A stretch of DNA of 26,533 bases, taken from the NCBI GenBank assembly GCA_031421855.1, contig JANOPN010000107.1, forward strand, positions 1-26,533. The letters run 5' to 3'. The notes below the pieces were generated by a model that saw only the letters and a program-made list of their open reading frames with translations, ran no database searches and was not told where the DNA came from. This DNA is from JAAFHN01 sp031421855. GTDB taxonomy: Bacteria; Pseudomonadota; Gammaproteobacteria; Burkholderiales; Burkholderiaceae_C. A program made the position numbers and the translations under genes. Below, one piece after another: positions 14,091 through 21,910 of this stretch. Position 1 is the stretch's first letter. Each line of letters starts with the position of its first letter.

Positions 14091-14483
14091 TTAGCGCTTG
14101 GAGAACTGTTTGCGACGGCGAGCCGAACGCAAACCGACCTTTTTACGCTCAACTTCACGCGCGTCGCGCGTGACAAAGCCAGCGCGGCTCAAATCAGGCT
14201 TGAGCATTGCGTCGTAGTCGATCAAAGCGCGCGTGATGCCGTGGCGAACGGCACCGGCTTGGCCCGACTCACCGCCGCCGTGGACATTGACTTGGATGTC
14301 AAAAGTCTCAACGTGGTTGGTCAGCACCAAGGGCTGCTTGACGATCATGATCGACGTTTGGCGACCGAAGTACGCCACGACATCTTTGCCGTTGACAGTG
14401 ATTTTGCCACTGCCTTTTTTGATGAAAACACGTGCGACGCTTGATTTGCGACGACCCGTGCCATTGTTCCAGTCACCGATCAT
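14091..14483 (-). CDS. rpsI: 30S ribosomal protein S9
   Basis: A 130-residue protein matching S9: GTGRRKSSVARVFIKKGSG at the N-terminus, NVHGGGESGQAGAVRHGITR in the middle, and the basic tail ending SARRRKQFSKR, which reaches the P-site tRNA. The ATG overlaps the rplM stop (ATGA), so the two ribosomal proteins are translationally coupled. Confidence 0.98.
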   Translation of the reverse strand: MIGDWNNGTGRRKSSVARVFIKKGSGKITVNGKDVVAYFGRQTSIMIVKQPLVLTNHVETFDIQVNVHGGGESGQAGAVRHGITRALIDYDAMLKPDLSRAGFVTRDAREVERKKVGLRSARRRKQFSKR

Positions 14484-14923
14484 GCAGCGCTCCTTGAGAG
14501 ATCCAACACTTTGGGCTCCTGGGCTGAATGCGGGTGCACAGCGCCCGCGTAAACCTTGAGTTTTTTGATCATCGCGTAGCCCAAAGGACCTTTGGGCAAC
14601 ATGCCCTTGACGGCCTTCTCAAGCGCACGACCGGGATGTTTGGCTTGCATGTCGCGGAAGTTGATCGCGCGAATGCCGCCAGGATACCCGGTGTGGCGGT
14701 AATAAACCTTGTCCAAAGGCTTGGAGCCCGTGACGCGGATTTTTTCGGCGTTGATGACGACAATGTAGTCGCCGGTGTCGACGTGAGGCGTGTAAATGGC
14801 TTTGTGTTTGCCGCGTAACCGGAGAGCTGCTTCGCTGGCAAGTCTTCCGAGCACCATATTGGTGGCGTCAATCACAAACCACTCGTGCGTCACATCAGCG
14901 GGTTTTGCGCTGAATGTTTTCAT
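14480..14923 (-). CDS. rplM: 50S ribosomal protein L13
   Basis: A 147-residue protein matching L13: VIDATNMVLGRLASEAALRL, HKAIYTPHVDTGDYIVVINA, YYRHTGYPGG and AVKGMLPKGPLG. First gene of the rplM-rpsI operon. The ribosome binding site is weak (GAAAG). In E. coli L13 represses its own operon through the leader; here a long leader with a strong hairpin lies upstream. Confidence 0.98.
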   Translation of the reverse strand: MKTFSAKPADVTHEWFVIDATNMVLGRLASEAALRLRGKHKAIYTPHVDTGDYIVVINAEKIRVTGSKPLDKVYYRHTGYPGGIRAINFRDMQAKHPGRALEKAVKGMLPKGPLGYAMIKKLKVYAGAVHPHSAQEPKVLDLSRSAA

Positions 14924-15017
14924 GAAATTGCTTTCAAACTGGTTTCGAGTGATGTTGGCCCTTTTCCGTGGTCGGGCTCCCTTCTTGTTGGGGATCTCTT
15001 AGACGGGGTTAGCGCGG

Positions 15018-15039
15018 CACCTAGACAGGCGTCTAGGTG
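15018..15039 (-). promoter_or_regulatory. hairpin in the rplM leader
   Basis: CACCTAGAC and GTCTAGGTG form a perfect 9-bp stem with a four-base loop, about 95 bases upstream of rplM. It lies between the likely -10 element and the gene, so it is transcribed. It may be the binding site for L13 feedback control; this is inference. No T-run follows, so it is not a terminator. Confidence 0.5.
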
Positions 15040-15084
15040 AGTACACCCTTCGCCGCGGGGTCAGAAAACGCTGCGAAGCCTTCC

Positions 15085-15090
15085 ATTATA
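15085..15090 (-). promoter_or_regulatory. likely -10 element for rplM-rpsI
   Basis: A perfect TATAAT on the minus strand, about 160 bases upstream of rplM. The -35 position (TCCAAT at 17-bp spacing) is poor. It would give a leader of roughly 155 bases. Confidence 0.5.
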
Positions 15091-15114
15091 CAAATCTTTT
15101 CGAGATGATTGGAT

Positions 15115-15861
15115 TTAGGCGATGGCCCGCGTAAGGTACAACGCCGCGAGGTCGTGGCACAGCTCGTCGGGCGGTGTTGGCACCTTGTGCGACAACTCCT
15201 CAAACGTCTCATCGGATTGTGTCAATACGCGCAACAGCAAGGCGTGCCGGACTTGCAAAACCCCAGGGCTCAGCTTGGGCATGCGGCGCAAATGAAGTGC
15301 GCGTTTGCCAAAATCGTTGGGTACCTCTAGCAAGGCCTTGGGTTCGACGATTCCAAACCGCCACAGCACATCCCACAACGACATGATCGCAAAACCCGCC
15401 GGTGGGCGCCCCGCGCCTTCGGGCATGCTCATGGCTCGAATCAACCCCAACTCGACGGGCTTGGGCTCAAAGAGGGCACTGGGGCGAACGGCGACCGTCA
15501 AGGACTCGGTGTCAAGCACGGCCAAGAGGGTGTGGTTGGCCAGCACATGAATGGAGCGCCCACGCTTGTGATTTCGCGCTTGCCACAACTCACCGCCCAC
15601 GGCCGCGACAAGTTGTTCGTGCTTGGTCATCCGCTCACGCCGAACCGCGATCAGCGAGAACGCTTGCTCAACCGCCGCAGACCATCCGCCGTTTTGCGCA
15701 ACCCGCAGCGGGTCGCTCGACCGCGATATCCCGGGTGGCGCGCTCGAATGGGATGGCGTTTCGGACGAACGCCCCCACATCGACGACGCGACATCAAAGC
15801 CCGTCGAAGCGGATCTTGCTGACGCAGAGCCCCCTGAAAACAAGCTGCGAAGCTTGTTCAC
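15115..15861 (-). CDS. unrecognised protein
   Basis: A 248-residue frame with no family that I recognise. The first 55 residues are Ser-rich and probably disordered; the rest looks like a folded domain, with ERMTKHEQLVAAVGGELW, AVRPSALFEPKPVEL, and a helical C-terminus with LLRVLTQSDETFEELSHKVP and DLAALYLTRA. The longest start is GTG at 15861, which sits inside a perfect hairpin (15839-15858) and has no ribosome binding site, so the real start may be further in, for example ATG at 15780. No membrane segment or signal peptide is seen. It lies divergent from rlmJ. Confidence 0.65.
   Translation of the reverse strand: MNKLRSLFSGGSASARSASTGFDVASSMWGRSSETPSHSSAPPGISRSSDPLRVAQNGGWSAAVEQAFSLIAVRRERMTKHEQLVAAVGGELWQARNHKRGRSIHVLANHTLLAVLDTESLTVAVRPSALFEPKPVELGLIRAMSMPEGAGRPPAGFAIMSLWDVLWRFGIVEPKALLEVPNDFGKRALHLRRMPKLSPGVLQVRHALLLRVLTQSDETFEELSHKVPTPPDELCHDLAALYLTRAIA
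15839..15858. repeat. perfect 8-bp hairpin at a gene start
   Basis: AACAAGCT and AGCTTGTT flank GCGA. The palindrome encodes residues 2-7 of the longest frame of the unrecognised minus-strand protein and could hide or regulate its start. Confidence 0.45.
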
Positions 15862-16045
15862 ACGAGTACCGATTGAACGAGACTAGACATGGGGCAAGGG
15901 GGATGAACTGATTGGTGAATTTGATGTAAAAATAGATTTTATTCACACAAGTGATTCCGCGCAAGCCCGTGTGGCGCGCCACCATTGATGACGATCCACC
16001 GGCCCGCATCTGAACCTCACGTGTGACAAGCCCCACAATCAACCC

Positions 16046-17023
16046 ATGTTCAGCTACAGACACGCCTTTCATGCGGGCAACCACGCCGATGTGCTCAAAC
16101 ACATGGCGTTGTTGGCCGTCATTCGCCACCTGACCTTGAAGGAGGCTTCGCTGACGGTGGTTGACACCCATGCCGGTGCCGGCATGTATCGGCTTGACGG
16201 CGACGAGGCCCGAACGAGCTCGGAGGCCAGCGACGGCATCCAAATGCTCGCTCAAAGCTTCGATTTGACGGTAAATCCGCCTGTGGTCGCCAAATCCATT
16301 GATTCGAGTGCTCTTAAATCAATAGCAGATGGACTCGATTGCCCCGAGCTTTTGGCTGACTACTTGACCGCGCTTGGCAGCTTCAATTTGCCGCAAAATT
16401 TGGCCAAAGGCCAGATTCGCACCTACCCGGGCTCGCCGTCGCTGGTGCGCTACGCCCTGCGCGCACACGACAAAATGGTGTTGTTTGAGCTGCACCCGAC
16501 CGATGGCCGTTTGCTGCAAAAGTTAGTCGACAACGCCAACACCGAGGGCGCCGGCATGACCCTCAAGCGCGACGACGGTTTTGAGGGCTTGGTCAAAATG
16601 TGGCCGCCTGCGGCCGGGGAGCGCGGCTCAAGGCGTGGTTTGGTGTTGATTGATCCCAGTTATGAGATCAAACACGACTACGCCCAAGTTGCGCAAACGG
16701 TCGAAGCGGCGCTTAAAAAGTTGCCCACGGGCTGTTATTTCATTTGGTATCCGGTCATTGCCCGGCCCGAGGCCCACGGCCTGCCGCGCAAGCTCAAAAC
16801 CATCGCGACCGCTGCGGGCAAGCCTTGGCTGCACGCCACTCTCAACGTTGGCCGCAGCGTAAAAGTCGGCCCCAAAGAACATCCGGGTTTGAGCGCCAGC
16901 GGCATTTTCGTGATCAACCCGCCGCACACCCTCAAAGACAAGCTGTCTCTCGCGCTGCCTTTGGTCAAGGCATTGCTGTCAAAGGGCAGAGGAGCCGGAT
17001 TCGTTGTCGAGTCTGGCGGGTAG
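16046..17023 (+). CDS. rlmJ: 23S rRNA (adenine-2030-N6)-methyltransferase RlmJ
   Basis: A 325-residue SAM-dependent methyltransferase. It begins FSYRHAFHAGNHADVLKH, almost as in E. coli RlmJ, followed by DTHAGAG (40-46), YPGSP, FELHP and IDPSYEIKHDY near residue 210, the catalytic motif, where E. coli has DPPYE. It is longer than the E. coli enzyme (about 280 residues): one extra stretch, residues about 74-99, coincides with an in-frame interspersed repeat (VVAKSIDSSALKSIAD). The gene stands alone, divergent from the unrecognised protein and convergent with the LysR gene. Confidence 0.93.
   Translation: MFSYRHAFHAGNHADVLKHMALLAVIRHLTLKEASLTVVDTHAGAGMYRLDGDEARTSSEASDGIQMLAQSFDLTVNPPVVAKSIDSSALKSIADGLDCPELLADYLTALGSFNLPQNLAKGQIRTYPGSPSLVRYALRAHDKMVLFELHPTDGRLLQKLVDNANTEGAGMTLKRDDGFEGLVKMWPPAAGERGSRRGLVLIDPSYEIKHDYAQVAQTVEAALKKLPTGCYFIWYPVIARPEAHGLPRKLKTIATAAGKPWLHATLNVGRSVKVGPKEHPGLSASGIFVINPPHTLKDKLSLALPLVKALLSKGRGAGFVVESGG
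16282..16327 (-). repeat. interspersed repeat, copy 8 (in frame inside rlmJ)
   Basis: Read on the minus strand: TGCTATTGATTTAAGAGCA, then CTCGAATCAATGGATTT and GGCGACCAC. It is diverged but keeps the left inverted repeat (TGCT/AGCA) and the GGNGACCA end. Relative to rlmJ it lies antisense, unlike the paaD, paaE, midA and folM copies. Confidence 0.65.
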
Positions 17024-17039
17024 TTAAAGCCGCATTGAC

Positions 17040-17981
17040 TCAGGCGCAGTAGCCAGAAATATCAGCCTTCAGGTCCGCGTGCCCGCCAAAGTGTTCGATG
17101 CAAAAATCGACGAATACCCGCACCCGCAGCGGCAACTGTTTGCGGCTGGGGTAGTGGATGAACAGCTGAAGCCCATCAAACAAGTGCTCGGGCAACACGG
17201 TTTTGAGTCGCCCGGTTTTTAGGTCGTTCAAGACCATTGGCTGCGGCAACTGGGCAATGCCAATATCGTCAATGCAGGCCTGATGCAGCGCCCTGAAATC
17301 GTTGCAGACAAAGTGCCCCGGCAGCTGCAGCATGCGCAAGCTGCGCTCGCCGTCGCTGTCGGCTTGCACAAAAAACGGTGTGGCTTGCTCGCGCCCGGTG
17401 ATTTGGTGACACAACATTCGGTGTTGCGACAAGTCGTCGAGGGACTGCGGTACGCCCTTGGCTTTGAGGTAGTCGGATGACGCACACAATGGCAACCGAA
17501 GGGGCCCAAGCGGCCTTGCGACGTAGGCCGCGTCGTTGAGCGCACCGATGCGCACACCGACGTCAAAGCGCTTCGGAATCAGCTGCACCGAGTCCTCGCT
17601 GAGCTCCAACTCCAGCTGAATGTCGGGGTACCGTGCGGTGAATTGCGGTAGCAACGGGATCAAATACAAAAACGCGACCGGCGACACGATCGTCGCCCGC
17701 ACCCGGCCCGACGCACGCTGCACATCGGTGGTGACGTTTTTACAAGCTGCATCGAGCATGGCCAGCGGGCCAATGCATTCCTCCAAGAACGCTTGACCCT
17801 CGCTGGTGAGCTGCAACGCACGGGTGCTGCGAGCAAACAGGCGCACACCCAGCGCCGACTCCAAACGGCTGATGTTTTGACTCACGGCCACGGCCGAGAT
17901 GCCCAACTCGCGCGCCGCGCCGGCAAAGCTGCCCAACTCAGCCGCGCGGCTGAAGTTCAAGATGCCACGAAAGGTTTGCAT
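17040..17981 (-). CDS. LysR-family transcriptional regulator
   Basis: A 313-residue regulator. The N-terminal winged helix-turn-helix is clear (SRAAELGSFAGAARELGIS, then VSQNISRLESALGVRLFARS, LTSEGQAF). A LysR substrate-binding domain follows (RVRATIVSPVAFLYLIPLL, DVGVRIG). It resembles the CrgA/DhcR-like branch. ATG 17981 is used; a TTG nine codons upstream is less likely. It is divergent from the SRPBCC gene across 151 bases, the usual layout for a LysR target, with an inverted repeat at 18007-18028. Confidence 0.9.
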   Translation of the reverse strand: MQTFRGILNFSRAAELGSFAGAARELGISAVAVSQNISRLESALGVRLFARSTRALQLTSEGQAFLEECIGPLAMLDAACKNVTTDVQRASGRVRATIVSPVAFLYLIPLLPQFTARYPDIQLELELSEDSVQLIPKRFDVGVRIGALNDAAYVARPLGPLRLPLCASSDYLKAKGVPQSLDDLSQHRMLCHQITGREQATPFFVQADSDGERSLRMLQLPGHFVCNDFRALHQACIDDIGIAQLPQPMVLNDLKTGRLKTVLPEHLFDGLQLFIHYPSRKQLPLRVRVFVDFCIEHFGGHADLKADISGYCA

Positions 17982-18006
17982 GACCCATGCTAACCCGATG
18001 CTCGCC

Positions 18007-18028
18007 AAATTTGCGCGATTGCAAATTT
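18007..18028. promoter_or_regulatory. candidate LysR operator
   Basis: AAATTTGC and GCAAATTT flank six bases, 26 bp upstream of the LysR start and 104 bp from the SRPBCC start. It contains a T-N11-A arrangement, as LysR boxes do. The perfect 8-bp arms support a protein-binding site. Confidence 0.5.
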
Positions 18029-18132
18029 TTTATGTGCATTGAATGAAGCATTACCCATGTTGTGCCGTGTACGACCTTTTCATACAGTAAAGGCTTGTTC
18101 ATCCAGTCAGTCCATTCTTACCAGGAGTTACC

Positions 18133-18561
18133 ATGCAATTCGAAGCCACCATCGAGATCAACGCCCCCGCTTCAGCGGTCTTTGCCCTGTACGCCGATGT
18201 TGCCAATTGGCCCACCTGGGATGGGGATGTGAAGTCCGCATCAATCGAAGGCCCATTCAACTCCGGAGCGCGCGGGGTCATCGTGCCAAACGGCGGCCCT
18301 AAATCCGAAATCGCATTCACCTACGTCGTGCGCAACAAGGGTTTTACGGCCCAGTGCAAGCTGCCCCTGTGCATCATGCGCTTTGAACACGAGCTGGTGC
18401 CCCATGGCCAGGGCACCCACGCGACGCATCGCGTGGTCTTTGAAGGCTGGCTCGCCCCCGTGTTTGGTCGCTTAATCGGCTCGGGCATGCGCAAAACGCT
18501 ACCGCACGCCATGCAAGGGCTCAAAGCAGCCGCCGAGAAAAGCGCCGCCCTTGCCCACTGA
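18133..18561 (+). CDS. SRPBCC/polyketide-cyclase-like protein
   Basis: A 142-residue single-domain protein of the START/Bet v1-like (SRPBCC) fold. It begins QFEATIEINAPASAVFALYADVANWPTWDGDV, typical of the group (quoted here only as its opening: FEATIEINAPASAVFALYAD). These proteins bind hydrophobic ligands in a central cavity; the ligand here is unknown. A strong AGGAG lies seven bases before the ATG. It is divergent from a LysR regulator that probably controls it, and a MAPEG gene follows 45 bases downstream. Confidence 0.83.
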   Translation: MQFEATIEINAPASAVFALYADVANWPTWDGDVKSASIEGPFNSGARGVIVPNGGPKSEIAFTYVVRNKGFTAQCKLPLCIMRFEHELVPHGQGTHATHRVVFEGWLAPVFGRLIGSGMRKTLPHAMQGLKAAAEKSAALAH

Positions 18562-18606
18562 GGAATTGAGTTTGAACATGATTGCTGACCGAGCTTGGAC
18601 CACCCG

Positions 18607-19005
18607 ATGAACGCAACCACACTGCCACACATCAGCCTGCTGTTCGTCGGTTTGTGCGCCTTGCTGCAAACCGGGTTGACGGCGCTCGTGGTCGCGCGCC
18701 GCCTCAAAGCCAGGGTTAACCTGCTCGACGGCGGCGATCAAACGCTGATTCGGCGCATTCGAGCGCACGGCAACGTTGTCGAAACCGTGCCAATGGTCTT
18801 GCTGCTGATGAGTTTGCTTGAAATGGCTGGCGGGCCAAGCACTTGGATTTGGGGAATCGGCGCGCTCTTGGTTGCGGGCCGCCTGCTTCACGCGGTCGGC
18901 TTGTTGGCCAGGGGTGCTCATTGGGCGCGCTTGGCAGGCATGTCCATGACCTTGGCCGCCATGAGTCTTGGGGGCGTTGCGGGCTTGTGGCAGTTTTTGC
19001 GCTAG
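18607..19005 (+). CDS. MAPEG family membrane protein
   Basis: A 132-residue integral membrane protein with about four hydrophobic helices. The central motif RIRAHGNVVETVPMVLLLMS is diagnostic of MAPEG proteins (microsomal glutathione transferase-like). Bacterial members may conjugate glutathione to lipophilic compounds or reduce peroxides. The ATG at 18607 is preferred over TTG 18595. It probably shares a transcript with the SRPBCC gene. Confidence 0.87.
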   Translation: MNATTLPHISLLFVGLCALLQTGLTALVVARRLKARVNLLDGGDQTLIRRIRAHGNVVETVPMVLLLMSLLEMAGGPSTWIWGIGALLVAGRLLHAVGLLARGAHWARLAGMSMTLAAMSLGGVAGLWQFLR

Positions 19006-19030
19006 AAAAGGGTTTTTTCGATTGAAATAG

Positions 19031-19080
19031 GCCATTGGTCTCCGGATTCATTGGGCTCGTTGCTATATTTTTAGAAGTAG
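19031..19080 (-). repeat. interspersed repeat, copy 9
   Basis: On the minus strand: ATATAGCAACGAGCCCAATG, then AATCCGGAGACCAATGGCC. It lies between the MAPEG gene and the paa operator, away from any coding frame. Confidence 0.85.
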
Positions 19081-19094
19081 ATTGCGCGATCAGA

Positions 19095-19122
19095 AATTAA
19101 TCGACCCAAGCGTCGGTTAATT
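19095..19122 (+). promoter_or_regulatory. operator-like inverted repeat upstream of paaA
   Basis: AATTAATCGAC and GTCGGTTAATT (10 of 11 positions complementary) flank six bases, 48 bp upstream of paaA. A TACACT at 19126-19131 could be the -10. The CGAC/GTCGG half-sites resemble the sites of TetR-type PaaR repressors that sense phenylacetyl-CoA in betaproteobacteria; that match is from memory. No paaR gene is in the window. Confidence 0.5.
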
Positions 19123-19169
19123 CGATACACTGCGACTTCGGCGCGGCTTTCAGCGCTTTGGAGCCTTGG

Positions 19170-20192
19170 ATGTACACGCAATCATTGGATCTACCGTCAA
19201 CGGCCGACGAGCCGGTCGCTGCTTTGCGATTGGTTCAGTCAGCGCTTGGCGACGAGTCCGCGCTGCTTGCGCGGTTTGAGTCCAAGCTCGACAACGAGGC
19301 CAAAATCGAGCCGCAAGACTGGATGCCCAGCGCGTATCGCAAGACCCTCATTCGCCAAATCAGCCAGCACGCGCACAGCGAAATCATCGGCATGCAGCCC
19401 GAGGGCAATTGGATCTCGCGTGCGCCGTCGCTTAAACGCAAAGCCATTTTGCTGGCCAAGGTGCAAGACGAAGCTGGGCATGGCCTGTATTTGTACAGCG
19501 CCGCCGAGACTTTGGGCACGAGCCGCGATGAAATGGTGGCTGCGTTGCACGCGGGCAAAGCGAAATACAGCTCAATCTTCAACTACCCCACCCTGACATG
19601 GGCCGACGTGGGTGTCGTGGGCTGGCTCGTCGACGGCGCAGCCATCATGAACCAAGTGCCCATTTGCCGCTGCAGCTACGGGCCCTATGCGCGCGCGATG
19701 ATTCGCATTTGCAAAGAAGAAAGCTTCCACCAACGCCAAGGTTTCGAGAACCTCACGACGATGATGCGCGGCACGGCCGAACAACGCGCCATGGTTCAAG
19801 ACGCGGTTAACCGCTGGTGGTGGCCGGTTTTGGCGATGTTTGGCCCGCCCGACGCCGAAAGCCCCAACAGCGCCCAGGGCAAACGCTACGGCATCAAGCG
19901 CTTGTCAAACGATGAGTTGCGCCAAAAGTTTGTAGATGCCACGGTGCCCCAAGCGGCCGTGCTCGGTGTCACCCTGCCCGACCCTGCTTTGGTTTGGAAC
20001 GACGCCAAACAGGCCCATGACTTTGGCGCGATCGACTGGCAAGAGTTTTGGCAAGTCGTCGGCGGCAACGGGCCATGCAACAAAGAACGCCTCGCCACCC
20101 ACAAAAAGGCGCACGCGCAAGGCCAATGGGTGCGCGATGCAGCCATTGCCTACGCAGCTAAAAAGGCCAAACCAAGTGAGTTGGCCGCATGA
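19170..20192 (+). CDS. paaA: 1,2-phenylacetyl-CoA epoxidase, catalytic subunit PaaA
   Basis: A 340-residue diiron oxygenase subunit that epoxidises the ring of phenylacetyl-CoA, the key step of aerobic phenylacetate breakdown. Iron-ligand regions are visible: E71 in HAHSEIIGM, E101/H104 in QDEAGHG, and E184/H187 in CKEESFHQRQG, with the conserved D155 in GWLVDGAA. The ATG at 19170 has GGAG six bases upstream. About 30 residues longer than the E. coli protein at the ends. First gene of a tightly overlapping five-gene operon. Confidence 0.97.
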   Translation: MYTQSLDLPSTADEPVAALRLVQSALGDESALLARFESKLDNEAKIEPQDWMPSAYRKTLIRQISQHAHSEIIGMQPEGNWISRAPSLKRKAILLAKVQDEAGHGLYLYSAAETLGTSRDEMVAALHAGKAKYSSIFNYPTLTWADVGVVGWLVDGAAIMNQVPICRCSYGPYARAMIRICKEESFHQRQGFENLTTMMRGTAEQRAMVQDAVNRWWWPVLAMFGPPDAESPNSAQGKRYGIKRLSNDELRQKFVDATVPQAAVLGVTLPDPALVWNDAKQAHDFGAIDWQEFWQVVGGNGPCNKERLATHKKAHAQGQWVRDAAIAYAAKKAKPSELAA

Positions 20193-20473
20193 GCACCGAG
20201 TTGCCCCTGTTTGAGGTCTTCATCCGATCCAAACAAGGTTTGGAGCACAAGCACTGCGGCAGTTTGCACGCGGCAGATGCCACACAAGCACTGATGTTGG
20301 CCCGCGACGTGTACACGCGCCGCCAGGAGGGTGTTAGCTTGTGGGTCGTCGCGTCAAAGGACATCACGGCCAGCCAAAGCGACGACAAGGCCGAGATGTT
20401 TGAGCCGATGGCAGACAAAATCTACCGCCACCCCACGTTTTACGAGATCGCACCCGAAGTGGGGCACATGTGA
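20189..20473 (+). CDS. paaB: 1,2-phenylacetyl-CoA epoxidase subunit PaaB
   Basis: A 94-residue subunit of the epoxidase complex. LFEVFIRSKQGLEHKHCGSL, DVYTRRQEGVSLWVV and ADKIYRHPTFYEI are characteristic. It helps assemble the PaaAC core and is thought to contact the reductase. The ATG overlaps the paaA stop (ATGA). Confidence 0.97.
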   Translation: MSTELPLFEVFIRSKQGLEHKHCGSLHAADATQALMLARDVYTRRQEGVSLWVVASKDITASQSDDKAEMFEPMADKIYRHPTFYEIAPEVGHM

Positions 20474-21267
20474 GCCAGTCGACCCTGCTGGCCTATGTTT
20501 TGCAGTTGGCCGACAACGCCTTGGTTTTGGGGCAGCGCAACGCCGAATGGTGCTCAAACGGCCCGACACTCGAAGAAGACATCGCTCAGGCCAATACCAG
20601 TTTGGACTTGATTGGCCAGGCGCGGCTGCTGTATCAGCGCGCCGCAGCCATCGAAGGCGGCAGCGCCAACGAAGATGACTACGCGTATTTTCGCGAAGCC
20701 AGCGCGTTTCGCAACCTCACTTTGCTGGAGTTGCCTCACTTTGACAGCTTAGAGGGCCTGCTTGCCGTGACGGCCCACCACGAGCGCGACTTTGCCACGA
20801 CGACCGTGCGCAATTTTTTGTACAGCGCCTACATGCTCTTGGTTTGGCACGAGTTGCAACGCAGCCGCGACGCGGGCTTAGCCGCCATCGCCGCCAAAAG
20901 CGTCAAAGAGTTGCGCTACCACCTGCGCACCAGCCGTGACTGGTTGCTTCGACTAGGCGACGGCACGGCTGAGTCGCACCGCCGCGCCCAAAGCGCACTT
21001 GAGCACCTGTGGCCGTACTCGCTGGAGTTTTGGACGCTGAGCGACATCGAGCGCGCCGTTGAGCCCGGCGTTGGAGTCGACTCGAGCCACATTCGCGCAG
21101 CATGGGATGTGGTCGTGAATGAAGCCCTGCGCGAGGCCACCTTGACCCGCCCCAGCGACAGCGGCCATGTGCCGCGCGGCAAAGCCGGCGTGGCCTCGGT
21201 TCACTTGAGTCCCTTGCTCGCCGAAATGCAAAGCTTGGCTCGCGCCCACCCGCAAGGCGTTTGGTAG
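20470..21267 (+). CDS. paaC: 1,2-phenylacetyl-CoA epoxidase subunit PaaC
   Basis: A 265-residue ferritin-like subunit that pairs structurally with PaaA but lacks the working diiron site. YVLQLADNALVLGQRNAEWC, TSLDLIGQARLLYQ and KSVKELRYHLRTSRDWLLRL are recognisable. It starts with GTG overlapping the paaB stop (GTGA), which the operon's tight packing supports. Confidence 0.96.
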   Translation: MSQSTLLAYVLQLADNALVLGQRNAEWCSNGPTLEEDIAQANTSLDLIGQARLLYQRAAAIEGGSANEDDYAYFREASAFRNLTLLELPHFDSLEGLLAVTAHHERDFATTTVRNFLYSAYMLLVWHELQRSRDAGLAAIAAKSVKELRYHLRTSRDWLLRLGDGTAESHRRAQSALEHLWPYSLEFWTLSDIERAVEPGVGVDSSHIRAAWDVVVNEALREATLTRPSDSGHVPRGKAGVASVHLSPLLAEMQSLARAHPQGVW

Positions 21268-21269
21268 CG

Positions 21270-21890
21270 ATGCACACCGAGACCACAGACGAGCTCGCGC
21301 GCATCACCGCGCGCGCCCGAGTTCTGGCCGCCGCGATACCCGACCCCGAGATTCCGGTGATCAACATTGAGGAGTTGGGCGTCTTGCGTGATGTGCAAGC
21401 GGTGCCGTTTGGTGCGGGGTTCGTGATCGAGGTCACCATCACGCCCACCTACAGCGCCTGCCCCGCGATTGAGCAAATCAAAGACGACATCTTGGCCGAA
21501 CTCGACGACCACGACATCCCCGCCCGAGTGCGAACCGTGCTCACGCCCGCTTGGACAACCGACTGGCTCACCCAAGTGGCAAAAGACAAGCTAAAGGCTT
21601 ACGGCATCGCCCCACCAGGCCACGTTACGGGTACGGGTGCAAGCCCAATTGCGCTGCTTCGCCGCCCGCCAGATGAGCAAGCCAGCAGCACAGACGCTCT
21701 TATTTCAGTAGCAACAAACGCAATAGATTCGGTGACCAAGGGCAGTTTTGCCTCTGTAAACGTCATTTTGTGCCCCCGTTGCGACAGCCCAGACACAGTC
21801 GAGGTTTCGTTCTTCGGCTCGACCGCCTGCAAGTCGCAACTGCGTTGCTTAAACTGCCGCGAGCCCTTTGATCATTTCAAGCCGTACTGA
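21270..21890 (+). CDS. paaD: phenylacetate degradation protein PaaD (Fe-S maturation type)
   Basis: A 206-residue protein of the DUF59/MIP18-type family needed for epoxidase activity, probably in Fe-S handling. The N-terminal domain carries IPDPEIPVINIEELGVLR and TPTYSACPAIEQI; the C-terminal zinc-ribbon-like part has CPRC (168-171), GSTACK and CLNC (193-196). It is about 40 residues longer than my recollection of E. coli PaaD (roughly 165), because of the linker at about 117-165. Inside this linker lies an in-frame interspersed repeat encoding SVATNAIDSVTK (146-157). The ATG is two bases past the paaC stop. Confidence 0.94.
   Translation: MHTETTDELARITARARVLAAAIPDPEIPVINIEELGVLRDVQAVPFGAGFVIEVTITPTYSACPAIEQIKDDILAELDDHDIPARVRTVLTPAWTTDWLTQVAKDKLKAYGIAPPGHVTGTGASPIALLRRPPDEQASSTDALISVATNAIDSVTKGSFASVNVILCPRCDSPDTVEVSFFGSTACKSQLRCLNCREPFDHFKPY
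21696..21743 (+). repeat. interspersed repeat, copy 10 (in frame inside paaD)
   Basis: TAGCAACAAACGCAATAGAT followed by TCGGTGACCAAG, near-identical to the copy in paaE. It encodes SVATNAIDSVTK between PaaD's N-terminal domain and its cysteine-rich end. Confidence 0.92.
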
Positions 21891-21910
21891 CCCCACCTAC
21901 AAACCACCCC

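Noticed and set aside
15971..15982. 12-bp palindrome GTGGCGCGCCAC upstream of rlmJ as an operator
   Set aside because: A perfect palindrome, but GC-rich and isolated, with no promoter elements placed around it. Not strong enough to report as a site.
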